A DNA stretch of 7,456 nt. It comes from Sulfurovum sp. GTDB lineage: Bacteria > Campylobacterota > Campylobacteria > Campylobacterales > Sulfurovaceae. The position numbers and the translations under genes were made by a program. The notes beneath the pieces are model-generated. The model saw only the letters and a program-made list of their open reading frames with translations, did not search any database and was not told the DNA's origin. Shown here piece by piece: positions 1-5,906 of the stretch (its first letter is position 1; the number at the start of each line of letters is the position of its first letter). The DNA is taken from NCBI GenBank assembly GCA_026193735.1, contig JAPHUJ010000130.1:1-7456 (forward strand), given 5' to 3'.

Positions 1-507
1 CTGGTAAAAGAGACAGGCTTTTCCTTCTCTTAAACAGGATTTTTTTTGCACAAGGGGATAGACTTCATAGAGTGCATCAAGCAGTGCTTTGCCTCCAGTA
101 GGGAAAGGTCCATAATAAGTGACATCTTTACCTTTTATGACTTTCCGTGTAATTTCAAACCTGGGGTACGCTACAGATTCATCAATGTAGATGTAGGGAT
201 ATGTCTTGTCATCACGAAGCAAGATGTTGTATTTTGGTTTGAGTTGTTTGATAAGAGAATTTTCCAGGATGAGTGCATCTTCTTCTGTCTCCACAACGAT
301 GTACTCTAATCTGTTCGCTTCATCGAGCATCTTGATGATACGCGAACTTTGTGTAGGATTAGGTTTAAATTCGGGTATAAAACGCCAGTAGCTTTTGACC
401 CTATTTTTAAGGTTTTTGGCTTTGCCTACATAAAGCAGTTTACCGTGTGTATCAAAATACTGGTAAACACCAGCACAGGAAGGAAGATCTTGAATTACTG
501 ATTGCAT
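1..507 (-). CDS. uvrC: UvrABC excinuclease subunit C, N-terminal part (cut by window edge)
   Basis: This is the first 169 codons of UvrC, the subunit that makes both incisions around a DNA lesion after UvrA/UvrB recognition. The start is the ATG at 507-505 on the minus strand and the frame stays open to base 1, so the rest lies outside the window. The GIY-YIG nuclease domain is plain: GVY at residues 13-15, [13 protein letters not shown] at about 24-36 with Tyr26 and Arg36, and Glu82 in LILEN as the metal-binding glutamate. It is followed by the family signature [14 protein letters not shown] (93-106) and YYGPFP (131-136). Cys158 and Cys165 fit the cysteine-containing stretch that follows the nuclease domain in UvrC. 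The start overlaps the stop of the upstream DUF721-like gene by 13 nt and has no clear ribosome binding site of its own, so translational coupling is likely. Family assignment is very secure; the full length cannot be judged. Confidence 0.95.
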   Translation of the reverse strand, partial: MQSVIQDLPSCAGVYQYFDTHGKLLYVGKAKNLKNRVKSYWRFIPEFKPNPTQSSRIIKMLDEANRLEYIVVETEEDALILENSLIKQLKPKYNILLRDDKTYPYIYIDESVAYPRFEITRKVIKGKDVTYYGPFPTGGKALLDALYEVYPLVQKKSCLREGKACLFYQ

Positions 508-938
508 GTAATAAGTGCTTTGATACGTTCAAACTTTTCTTTGAGTTCTTCATCTGATGGTGTTTCAAAATCTCCTTTGGAACGTTCATGATAGTGGGGT
601 ACACTCACATAAGATACTTTTTCCTGAGGCATCGCATAATACTTACTGTGAAAGATCACAACCTTTTCAGCTTGCATCATCTTACAGGTTTCATCGTATC
701 TATTAAGCTGGGTTAATAGGGTTTTTAATAAATCTCTATTATAATTGAGTTCCATTTTGAAACCAGGATGTGTGACTGCTATGAAGAGTGTCTCATCTTT
801 GATATAAACAAAAGCAACAGCTTTTTGCCATTTGTTACTTAAAAGATTGATATACTTCTGGTAACACTCTTGTCGTTTTAATGATTTGAACTGAGGTTGA
901 GAAGATAAATGAGACAAAATCATACTGGCTTTTTTCAT
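495..938 (-). CDS. DUF721/DciA-like protein
   Basis: This is a 147-residue soluble protein with no signal peptide or membrane segment. Residues 33-80 have the DUF721 pattern: a helix ending in a Trp-containing segment (NKWQKAVAF), a short strand with a hydrophobic core ([12 protein letters not shown]), then a helix leading to LLTQLN, followed by a strand (EKVVIF, 91-96). DUF721 includes DciA, which helps load the replicative helicase in many bacteria lacking DnaC. The C-terminal part (118-143) is charged and probably helical. Residues 97-117 (containing [14 protein letters not shown]) have no feature I recognise. The gene starts 6 nt after a TATAAT box, and its end overlaps uvrC, so the two are very likely cotranscribed, a replication/repair pairing. 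The fold match is by eye and moderate; a helicase-loading role is inference from the family and is not shown here. Confidence 0.7.
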   Translation of the reverse strand: MKKASMILSHLSSQPQFKSLKRQECYQKYINLLSNKWQKAVAFVYIKDETLFIAVTHPGFKMELNYNRDLLKTLLTQLNRYDETCKMMQAEKVVIFHSKYYAMPQEKVSYVSVPHYHERSKGDFETPSDEELKEKFERIKALITCNQ

Positions 939-1055
939 AAAGCGATTATAACATCACTTTGCTGTATCATCTTGACAGGATGTGGTTATAAAACAAACCC
1001 TGTCTATGTAGCGGATACTGTAGATAACAACACTACTATAAAGACAGAAGGTTAG
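909..1055 (+). CDS. Small LptM/YifL-like lipoprotein
   Basis: A 48-codon gene encodes a lipoprotein. Residues 1-11 form a weakly basic n-region ([11 protein letters not shown]), 12-21 a hydrophobic core (AIITSLCCII), and LTGC at 22-25 is a good lipobox, so Cys25 would be lipidated after signal peptidase II cleavage. The mature peptide has only 24 residues and begins CGYKTNPVY, resembling the CGLKGPLY start of E. coli LptM (YifL), which assists maturation of the LptD/LptE lipopolysaccharide translocon. The only in-frame ATG upstream of the lipobox is at 909, with GAGG at 893-896 and GAGAAG at 899-904 as possible ribosome binding sites. This start puts the first 30 nt antisense to the divergent DUF721-like gene. 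The stop is 2 nt before nadB, whose Shine-Dalgarno sits in the last codons here, so translation is probably coupled. The lipoprotein call is strong; the LptM role is by motif resemblance. Confidence 0.72.
   Translation: MRQNHTGFFHKAIITSLCCIILTGCGYKTNPVYVADTVDNNTTIKTEG
945..953 (-). promoter_or_regulatory. Extended -10 promoter of the DUF721-like/uvrC unit
   Basis: On the minus strand the sequence reads TGTTATAAT, a perfect TATAAT (950-945) preceded by the TGn extension. No TTGACA-like -35 box stands 17 nt upstream. Campylobacterota sigma-70 promoters often lack a conserved -35. Only 6 nt separate the -10 from the ATG at 938, so a transcript starting at the usual distance would begin at or next to the start codon and be leaderless or nearly so. 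The element lies inside the coding sequence of the divergent lipoprotein. Confidence 0.6.
1046..1051 (+). promoter_or_regulatory. Ribosome binding site of nadB
   Basis: AGAAGG lies 6 nt before the ATG at 1058, inside the last codons of the small lipoprotein gene. It fixes the nadB start and ties its translation to the upstream reading frame. Confidence 0.65.
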
Positions 1056-1057
1056 AG

Positions 1058-2509
1058 ATGGAAAAATATGATGTACTTATCATAGGTGCCGGCATTGCAG
1101 GACTTTATGCTGCGATGCAACTGCCTGCTGATAAAAAAGTGTTAGTCGTATGCAAAGATATCCCTTGGGAGTGTAATACTTTTTATGCCCAGGGTGGTAT
1201 GGTCACTGCTTTAAATGAAGCAGATGTCGCTTTACATGTTGCTGACACGATGGCAGCAGGTTCTTACCACAATGATGAGAAAGCGGTAGAAATACTTTCT
1301 CGGACATCTTTGGAAACTACACCGGATATCATCAGTAAAGGGATGAAATTTGATACTGATGATCAAGGTAAACTTCTTTATACGAAAGAAGCTGCCCACT
1401 CTGTAGAGCGCATTATCCATGCCGGAGGAGATGCTACTGGACGCTACATGCATTACTTTATGATGGTGCAAAATAAACATCAACTTCAGAAAAATACTTT
1501 AGTGTATGACCTACTCATAGAAAATGGACGATGTTATGGGGTAAAAGCGACTGTCAATTATGAACCCACAACCATCTATGCAGATGATGTTATCATTGCT
1601 TCTGGGGGTATAGGTTCACTGTATGCGTATAACACAAACTCCCGTACAGTGAGTGCTGATATCCATGGTATCTGTGTAGAAAAAGGTATAGAACTCGCTG
1701 ATATGGAGTTTATGCAATTTCATCCTACAGTTTTTGTCGATACACCTTATGCCAGAAAGCTGTTGCTTACTGAAGCATTGCGAGGAGAGGGTGCACATAT
1801 TGTGGATGATGACGGCAACCGCTTCTTATTTGAATATGATGAGCGTGGAGAGCTTGCCAGCAGAGACATTGTATCACGCGGTATTTTTAAGCATAAACGA
1901 AAAACGGGACAAAAAGCATATCTTGATTTTTCTATGTTTGACGAGAAGTGGTTTGAGCATCGTTTTCCCAACATCACACGTACTTTTGCTGCATTGGGCT
2001 ACAATTTTCCAAAAGACAAAATTTCTATCTCTCCCGCTTTTCACTACGCGAATGGCGGTATAAAAAGTGACATAAATGGCTGTATAGAAGGGATGGAAGG
2101 GCTTTATGTAATCGGTGAAGCAGCGAGAACAGGTGTGCATGGAGCAAACCGTTTGGCTTCTAATTCTCTGTTAGAGGGAGTGGTCTTTGCCAAACGGGCA
2201 GTAGACCACCTACTCTCAAAAGAGCATAAAGTGATTAAAACACCTAAATTTGAGAAAGATTACGGTAACATTCTACATAAAGAAAACGATGAAATCTATA
2301 AAGAAAAACTGCGTCAGGTGATGTGGGATGATATAGGGATCATCAGAACAACCAAAGGGTTGCATGAAGCGAAAAATCTCATTTATGATATGAAAAATAA
2401 AGAGATAGGAAGACTGCTAAAGCTTAGGCTGAATACAGCTTCTGCTATCGTAGATGCAGCGCTTGCAAGAAAAGAGTCTTTAGGCTCACACTATATGGAG
2501 TCTATATAA
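1058..2509 (+). CDS. nadB: L-aspartate oxidase
   Basis: This cytoplasmic flavoenzyme oxidises L-aspartate to iminoaspartate, the first step of de novo NAD synthesis, with NadA as partner. It has 483 residues against about 540 in E. coli, mostly because the C-terminal helical domain is short. The FAD dinucleotide-binding motif GAGIAGLYAA is at 10-19, TFYAQGGM at 41-48, HSVERIIHAGGDATGR at 114-129 and the second flavin segment ASGGIGSLY at 181-189. Substrate-site residues known from the family can be placed: Glu111, His222 in FHPT, Thr238 and Arg242 in LLTEALRGEGA, Arg269 in ASRDIVSR, His329 in AFHY and Arg365 in GANRLASNS. The fumarate reductase/succinate dehydrogenase flavoproteins are relatives, but the E111-A-A-H context and the free-standing setting favour NadB. 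nhaD follows after 47 nt; nadA and nadC are not in the window. Confidence 0.95.
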   Translation: MEKYDVLIIGAGIAGLYAAMQLPADKKVLVVCKDIPWECNTFYAQGGMVTALNEADVALHVADTMAAGSYHNDEKAVEILSRTSLETTPDIISKGMKFDTDDQGKLLYTKEAAHSVERIIHAGGDATGRYMHYFMMVQNKHQLQKNTLVYDLLIENGRCYGVKATVNYEPTTIYADDVIIASGGIGSLYAYNTNSRTVSADIHGICVEKGIELADMEFMQFHPTVFVDTPYARKLLLTEALRGEGAHIVDDDGNRFLFEYDERGELASRDIVSRGIFKHKRKTGQKAYLDFSMFDEKWFEHRFPNITRTFAALGYNFPKDKISISPAFHYANGGIKSDINGCIEGMEGLYVIGEAARTGVHGANRLASNSLLEGVVFAKRAVDHLLSKEHKVIKTPKFEKDYGNILHKENDEIYKEKLRQVMWDDIGIIRTTKGLHEAKNLIYDMKNKEIGRLLKLRLNTASAIVDAALARKESLGSHYMESI

Positions 2510-2546
2510 AATAAATGTATAGACAGATATGGCATACAAAAGAATT

Positions 2547-2551
2547 AGGAG
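2547..2551 (+). promoter_or_regulatory. Shine-Dalgarno that decides the nhaD start
   Basis: AGGAG stands 5 nt before the ATG at 2557. The frame is also open from an ATG at 2515, which would add 14 polar residues (MYRQIWHTKELGEE), but that ATG lies 5 nt after nadB and has no purine-rich site before it. Confidence 0.75.
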
Positions 2552-2556
2552 AAGAA

Positions 2557-3906
2557 ATGACAGAAGCATTGGGATCAACTGTAGATTTAACAACAACATG
2601 GGTAGGGATAGCTTCACTTGTAATATTCGTAGTAGGATATTATTTTATTGCGATGGAAGACAAATACCACATAAACAAAGCTAAGCCAGCACTTTTTGCC
2701 GGAACACTTATCTTTATGCTCATTGGTGTCTATTATGCCATGAATGGTTTGGATGGTAACCATCTTCATCATGAAATAGAGATCCTTATCTTTGAGATCG
2801 CAGGCATATTTTTCTTCTTGTTTGTAGCAATGACCTATATTGAAGCGATGATTGATAGGAATGTATTTTCTGCTTTACGTTACAATCTTGTTTCAAAAGG
2901 ATATGATTACAAAAAGCTCTTTTGGATGACTGGTCTCTTGGCATTTTTTATCTCCCCTATTGCAGATAACTTAACGACTGCGCTTATTTTATCAACCGTG
3001 TTGATTACCATTGACAAGGAAAATAGAAACTTTTTAGTCCCTGGTGCGATTAATATTGTAGTAGCAGCAAATGCTGGTGGTGCATGGAGCCCATTTGGAG
3101 ATATTACAACATTGATGGTATGGGTTGATGGAAAAGGAAGTTTTTCTGAATTCTTATTTCTCTTTCCTGCTTCAGTGCTTGGATGGTTAGTGACAGCCTT
3201 TCTTTTGAGTCGTTTTGTACCTAATGGTAAGCCTCCATTTGTTCAAGGTGAAAAAGAAGTACATATCGCACCTGGCGGTAAAATGATCATTGGACTGTTC
3301 GCTTTGACTATTACATCAGCGGTTATTTCACATCAAGTACTTCACTTGCCGGCAATGTGGGGGATGATGTTCGGTTTAGCAGTTCTAAAACTCTATATCT
3401 ATAGAATGAGCAGAGAAGTAAGATATGATAGTGATGGTATCGTTTGTCCTACAGTAAATGTCTTCTCATTCATTGCTAAGATCGAAAATGACACACTTCT
3501 TTTTTTCTTTGGTATCTTGGCAGCAGTTGGCGGGCTTCACTTCTTAGGTTTCCTTGAATATTTTACTGCACTTTATACGCAATATGGTGCAACGACCGTA
3601 AATATCGGAGTAGGGTTTATTTCGGCTATTATAGATAATGTTCCAGTGATGTCAGCAGTTCTGAAATCAAATCCAGATATGGGACTAGATGCTCAGGCAC
3701 AGTGGATGCTTGTAACACTTACAGCGGGGGTGGGTGGTTCACTCATTTCTTTTGGTTCTGCTGCAGGTGTTGGTGTAATGGGTAAACTTCATGGTATTTA
3801 TACATTTTCATCGCATATGAAACTTGCTTGGACCGTACTTGTAGGTTATATCGTATCTGTTGCGGTATGGTATTTACAGTTTGAGATCCTTAAGATAGGA
3901 GCATAA
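2557..3906 (+). CDS. nhaD: Na+/H+ antiporter, NhaD family
   Basis: This is a 449-residue inner-membrane protein of the ion transporter superfamily (NhaD/ArsB type). It exchanges cytoplasmic Na+ (or Li+) for external H+ and supports pH and salt homeostasis. There are roughly eleven hydrophobic segments, beginning at about residues 15-32, 45-61 and 75-95. The hallmark reentrant-helix motifs occur twice, as expected from the inverted repeat of this fold: SPIADNLTTALIL at 133-145 followed by ANAGGAWSPFGDITTLMVW (171-189), and FISAIIDNVPVMSAVL (354-369) followed by GVGGSLISFGSAAGVGVMG (391-409). Asp137, Asn138, Asp182, Asp360 and Asn361 are the polar residues expected near the ion path. The N-terminus is shorter than in Vibrio NhaD. 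The start at 2557 is chosen on its AGGAG site. It probably shares a transcript with nadB and ends at the hairpin directly downstream. Confidence 0.93.
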   Translation: MTEALGSTVDLTTTWVGIASLVIFVVGYYFIAMEDKYHINKAKPALFAGTLIFMLIGVYYAMNGLDGNHLHHEIEILIFEIAGIFFFLFVAMTYIEAMIDRNVFSALRYNLVSKGYDYKKLFWMTGLLAFFISPIADNLTTALILSTVLITIDKENRNFLVPGAINIVVAANAGGAWSPFGDITTLMVWVDGKGSFSEFLFLFPASVLGWLVTAFLLSRFVPNGKPPFVQGEKEVHIAPGGKMIIGLFALTITSAVISHQVLHLPAMWGMMFGLAVLKLYIYRMSREVRYDSDGIVCPTVNVFSFIAKIENDTLLFFFGILAAVGGLHFLGFLEYFTALYTQYGATTVNIGVGFISAIIDNVPVMSAVLKSNPDMGLDAQAQWMLVTLTAGVGGSLISFGSAAGVGVMGKLHGIYTFSSHMKLAWTVLVGYIVSVAVWYLQFEILKIGA

Positions 3907-3907
3907 C

Positions 3908-3953
3908 TGTAGTGTGGGCATTTATGCCTATACTGCATAACCCATTTATTTTT
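3908..3953 (+). terminator. Hairpin terminator after nhaD
   Basis: Positions 3908-3920 pair with 3925-3937 in an unbroken 13-bp stem around the loop TTTA, with three G-U wobbles (3910/3935, 3914/3931, 3916/3929). The hairpin begins 2 nt after the nhaD stop and is followed, after 6 nt, by the T-rich run 3944-3953. On the opposite strand the three wobbles would be C-A mismatches, so the structure serves rightward RNA. The gap before the T-run makes it an imperfect intrinsic terminator. Confidence 0.6.
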
Positions 3954-3994
3954 ATAGTTAAATTTTTATTTTAAAGATTTACCCATACAAATAT

Positions 3995-4000
3995 AAGGAA
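3995..4000 (+). promoter_or_regulatory. Ribosome binding site of guaA
   Basis: AAGGAA lies 7 nt before the ATG at 4008 and supports that start. No purine riboswitch or other structured leader is visible in the 70 nt between the terminator stem and guaA. Confidence 0.7.
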
Positions 4001-4007
4001 AAACCCT

Positions 4008-5546
4008 ATGAAACAAGTGCCTATACTCGTATTGGATTTCGGATCACAATACACACAACTTATTGCTAGAAAACTTAGAGAGAGTGGTGTTTATACAGAA
4101 GTGGTACCCTATCGTGAAAGTATTGAAGCTATTAAAGCAAGAAAACCACAAGGTATTATTCTTTCTGGCGGTCCAGCTTCCGTATATGCTGAAGATGCCT
4201 ATAAGCCGGATGATGGTATATGGGATCTGGGACTGCCGATCCTGGGTATCTGTTATGGTATGCAGCTTATCACGCAGCATTTTGGTGGAAGTGTTGTCGC
4301 AGCAGACCATCATGAATATGGAAAAGCAAAACTCAAGATAGAAAATGACTCTAGCATTTTTAAAGGTATTTCTGATGACTCTATCGTGTGGATGAGTCAT
4401 GGAGACAGAGCGGAGAGGATCCCTGATGGATTTGAAGTGATCGGTACAAGTGAAAACTCTCCATATGCCGCTATAGCCGATGAGAATAGAAGAATATATG
4501 CTTTCCAATTCCACGCAGAAGTACACCATTCTGTAGAGGGTACTGCGATGTTGAAAAACTTTGCTAAAAATATTTGTGGTTGTGACAGTACCTGGAATAT
4601 GGGAAGCTTTGCCAAAGAGAAAATTGACGCGATCAAGGCACAAGTAGGCGACAAAAAAGTCCTTTGCGGTGTAAGCGGTGGAGTTGACTCTTCGGTTGTT
4701 GCTGCTATGCTAAATGAAGCATTAACCAAAGAACAACTTATCTGTGTATTTGTGGACCAGGGTTTACTTCGTAAAGACGAAGCAGAGCAGGTGCAGGATA
4801 TGTTTAAACTTGTAGGTATCCCACTTATCACCATCGATGCTAAAAAAGAATTTATGGAAGCACTTGCCGGAGTGACTGATCCTGAGACTAAAAGAAAAGC
4901 TATTGGTGAGAAGTTCATCGAAGTGTTTGATGCAGAAGCGAAAAAACATACAGATGTTAGTTTCTTGGCGCAAGGTACACTTTATACAGACGTCATAGAG
5001 TCAGTTTCAGTGAAGGGCCCATCCAAGACTATCAAGTCGCATCACAATGTAGGCGGACTACCAGACTGGATGACATTTGAACTGGTAGAACCTCTTAGAG
5101 AGATATTTAAAGATGAAGTAAGAAAACTAGGTCTTGAACTTGGACTTCCAAAACATATGATAGGCAGACATCCATTCCCCGGACCCGGTCTTGCTATAAG
5201 AGTGATGGGTGATGTAAATGAAGAAGCATTAAGACTACTTCGTGAGTCAGATGCCATTATGCAGGAAGAGCTTAAGGCAACAGGCTATTACGACAAAGTA
5301 TGGCAGGCGTTTACTGTGCTGCTAAATGTACAGTCCGTAGGTGTTATGGGTGACAACCGTACGTATGACAATACCGTATGTATCCGTATGGTAGAATCAG
5401 TAGATGGTATGACTGCTACCTTTGCACATATACCCCATGATGTACTTGAAGGGATGAGTAGAAGAATAATTAATGAGATTGACGGAATAAACCGTGTGGT
5501 TTATGATATTTCATCTAAACCACCAGCGACTATTGAGTGGGAATAA
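4008..5546 (+). CDS. guaA: GMP synthase (glutamine-hydrolysing)
   Basis: This cytoplasmic enzyme converts XMP to GMP with ATP and glutamine, the last step of guanine nucleotide synthesis. At 512 residues it is full length for the bacterial single-chain form. The N-terminal class I amidotransferase domain (about 1-195) starts with [16 protein letters not shown] and has the nucleophile Cys82 in GICYGMQ, with His169 and Glu171 completing the triad. The ATP pyrophosphatase domain follows, with the P-loop SGGVDSS at 223-229. The C-terminal dimerisation/XMP-binding part carries [14 protein letters not shown] (386-399) and ends in KPPATIEWE. The triad reads FHAEV where most homologues I recall have FHPEV, so Pro is replaced by Ala170; the catalytic residues are intact. 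A terminator lies upstream and a strong ribosome binding site precedes the start, so it likely has its own promoter. The zinc-ribbon gene downstream begins 7 nt after the stop. Confidence 0.97.
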   Translation: MKQVPILVLDFGSQYTQLIARKLRESGVYTEVVPYRESIEAIKARKPQGIILSGGPASVYAEDAYKPDDGIWDLGLPILGICYGMQLITQHFGGSVVAADHHEYGKAKLKIENDSSIFKGISDDSIVWMSHGDRAERIPDGFEVIGTSENSPYAAIADENRRIYAFQFHAEVHHSVEGTAMLKNFAKNICGCDSTWNMGSFAKEKIDAIKAQVGDKKVLCGVSGGVDSSVVAAMLNEALTKEQLICVFVDQGLLRKDEAEQVQDMFKLVGIPLITIDAKKEFMEALAGVTDPETKRKAIGEKFIEVFDAEAKKHTDVSFLAQGTLYTDVIESVSVKGPSKTIKSHHNVGGLPDWMTFELVEPLREIFKDEVRKLGLELGLPKHMIGRHPFPGPGLAIRVMGDVNEEALRLLRESDAIMQEELKATGYYDKVWQAFTVLLNVQSVGVMGDNRTYDNTVCIRMVESVDGMTATFAHIPHDVLEGMSRRIINEIDGINRVVYDISSKPPATIEWE

Positions 5547-5553
5547 TTTTATT

Positions 5554-5838
5554 ATGTGTATCCCTTCTTATGTTAAATACATTGTTCTAGGTGTTTCAGT
5601 GGGTCTTTTTATTATTTTATCGGTGTTTTATACACACAGTACGTTGCAGTTGGTTCTTGCAATGATCTTAGCCATTGTGCAGAGTCGTATAAATTGTCCT
5701 AAGTGCGGTAACTCCATACTAAAAGATAAAAATGGATGGTATATATTTACCATGAGAACAACTTGTCGTCATTGTGGGCAAGATACACTTTTATGTGAGA
5801 TTGAACCTGATGAGGTTACCCAAAAGCGTTTGCAGTAA
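5554..5838 (+). CDS. Small two-helix membrane protein with zinc ribbon
   Basis: This is a 94-residue protein of no family I recognise. Two hydrophobic helices (about residues 8-26 and 31-45, separated by the polar THST) form a probable hairpin in the inner membrane. Behind it is a zinc-ribbon pattern: CPKC at 48-51 and CRHC at 71-74, spaced C-X2-C-X19-C-X2-C, with glycines after each knuckle as is usual for ribbons. A short acidic tail (CEIEPDEVTQ) follows. By the positive-inside rule, with Arg and Lys after the second helix, the ribbon should face the cytoplasm. The frame also reaches back to ATGs at 5494 and 5503 inside guaA, but starting at 5554, 7 nt after guaA, removes an implausible polar extension. 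No strong Shine-Dalgarno is seen, so translation may be coupled to guaA. The presence of a gene is fairly sure; its function is unknown. Confidence 0.72.
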   Translation: MCIPSYVKYIVLGVSVGLFIILSVFYTHSTLQLVLAMILAIVQSRINCPKCGNSILKDKNGWYIFTMRTTCRHCGQDTLLCEIEPDEVTQKRLQ

Positions 5839-5877
5839 TTTATACACATATACCATTTCGTTTATTTGAGGTGCTTC

Positions 5878-5886
5878 TGCTATAAT
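5878..5886 (+). promoter_or_regulatory. Extended -10 promoter of the repeat lipoprotein
   Basis: The sequence TGCTATAAT is a perfect TATAAT (5881-5886) with the TGn extension, 20 nt before the ATG at 5907. Transcription would start near 5893, just before the AAGGAA at 5895-5900, giving a very short leader. No good -35 is present. It matches in form the divergent promoter at 945-953. It shows that the lipoprotein and its neighbour form a unit separate from guaA. Confidence 0.7.
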
Positions 5887-5906
5887 ATTTTTTAAAGGAA
5901 TCTCTT

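Noticed and set aside
46..391. Two open frames on the + strand (46-309 and 206-391)
   Set aside because: They lie antisense to a clear UvrC coding region, lack ribosome binding sites and show no recognisable protein character.
2515..2556. Longer nhaD form starting at 2515
   Set aside because: It adds 14 polar residues before a strong AGGAG-ATG start at 2557 and has no ribosome binding site of its own.
3953..3992. Candidate guaA promoters (TATAGT at 3953-3958, TACAAA at 3986-3991)
   Set aside because: Neither has a TGn extension or a -35 box, and the second would start RNA inside the ribosome binding site. guaA probably has a promoter here, but I cannot place it.
3907..4007. Purine riboswitch upstream of guaA
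   Set aside because: The space holds only the nhaD hairpin and AT-rich sequence; there is no three-way junction or conserved purine-aptamer core.
4044..4973. Long minus-strand frames (up to 199 codons) inside guaA
   Set aside because: guaA is a full-length, highly conserved gene on the other strand; these have no domain character or start signals.
5494..5553. Longer zinc-ribbon protein starting inside guaA
   Set aside because: The extension is translated from conserved guaA codons in another frame and puts a polar stretch before the first membrane helix; the ATG at 5554 is simpler.
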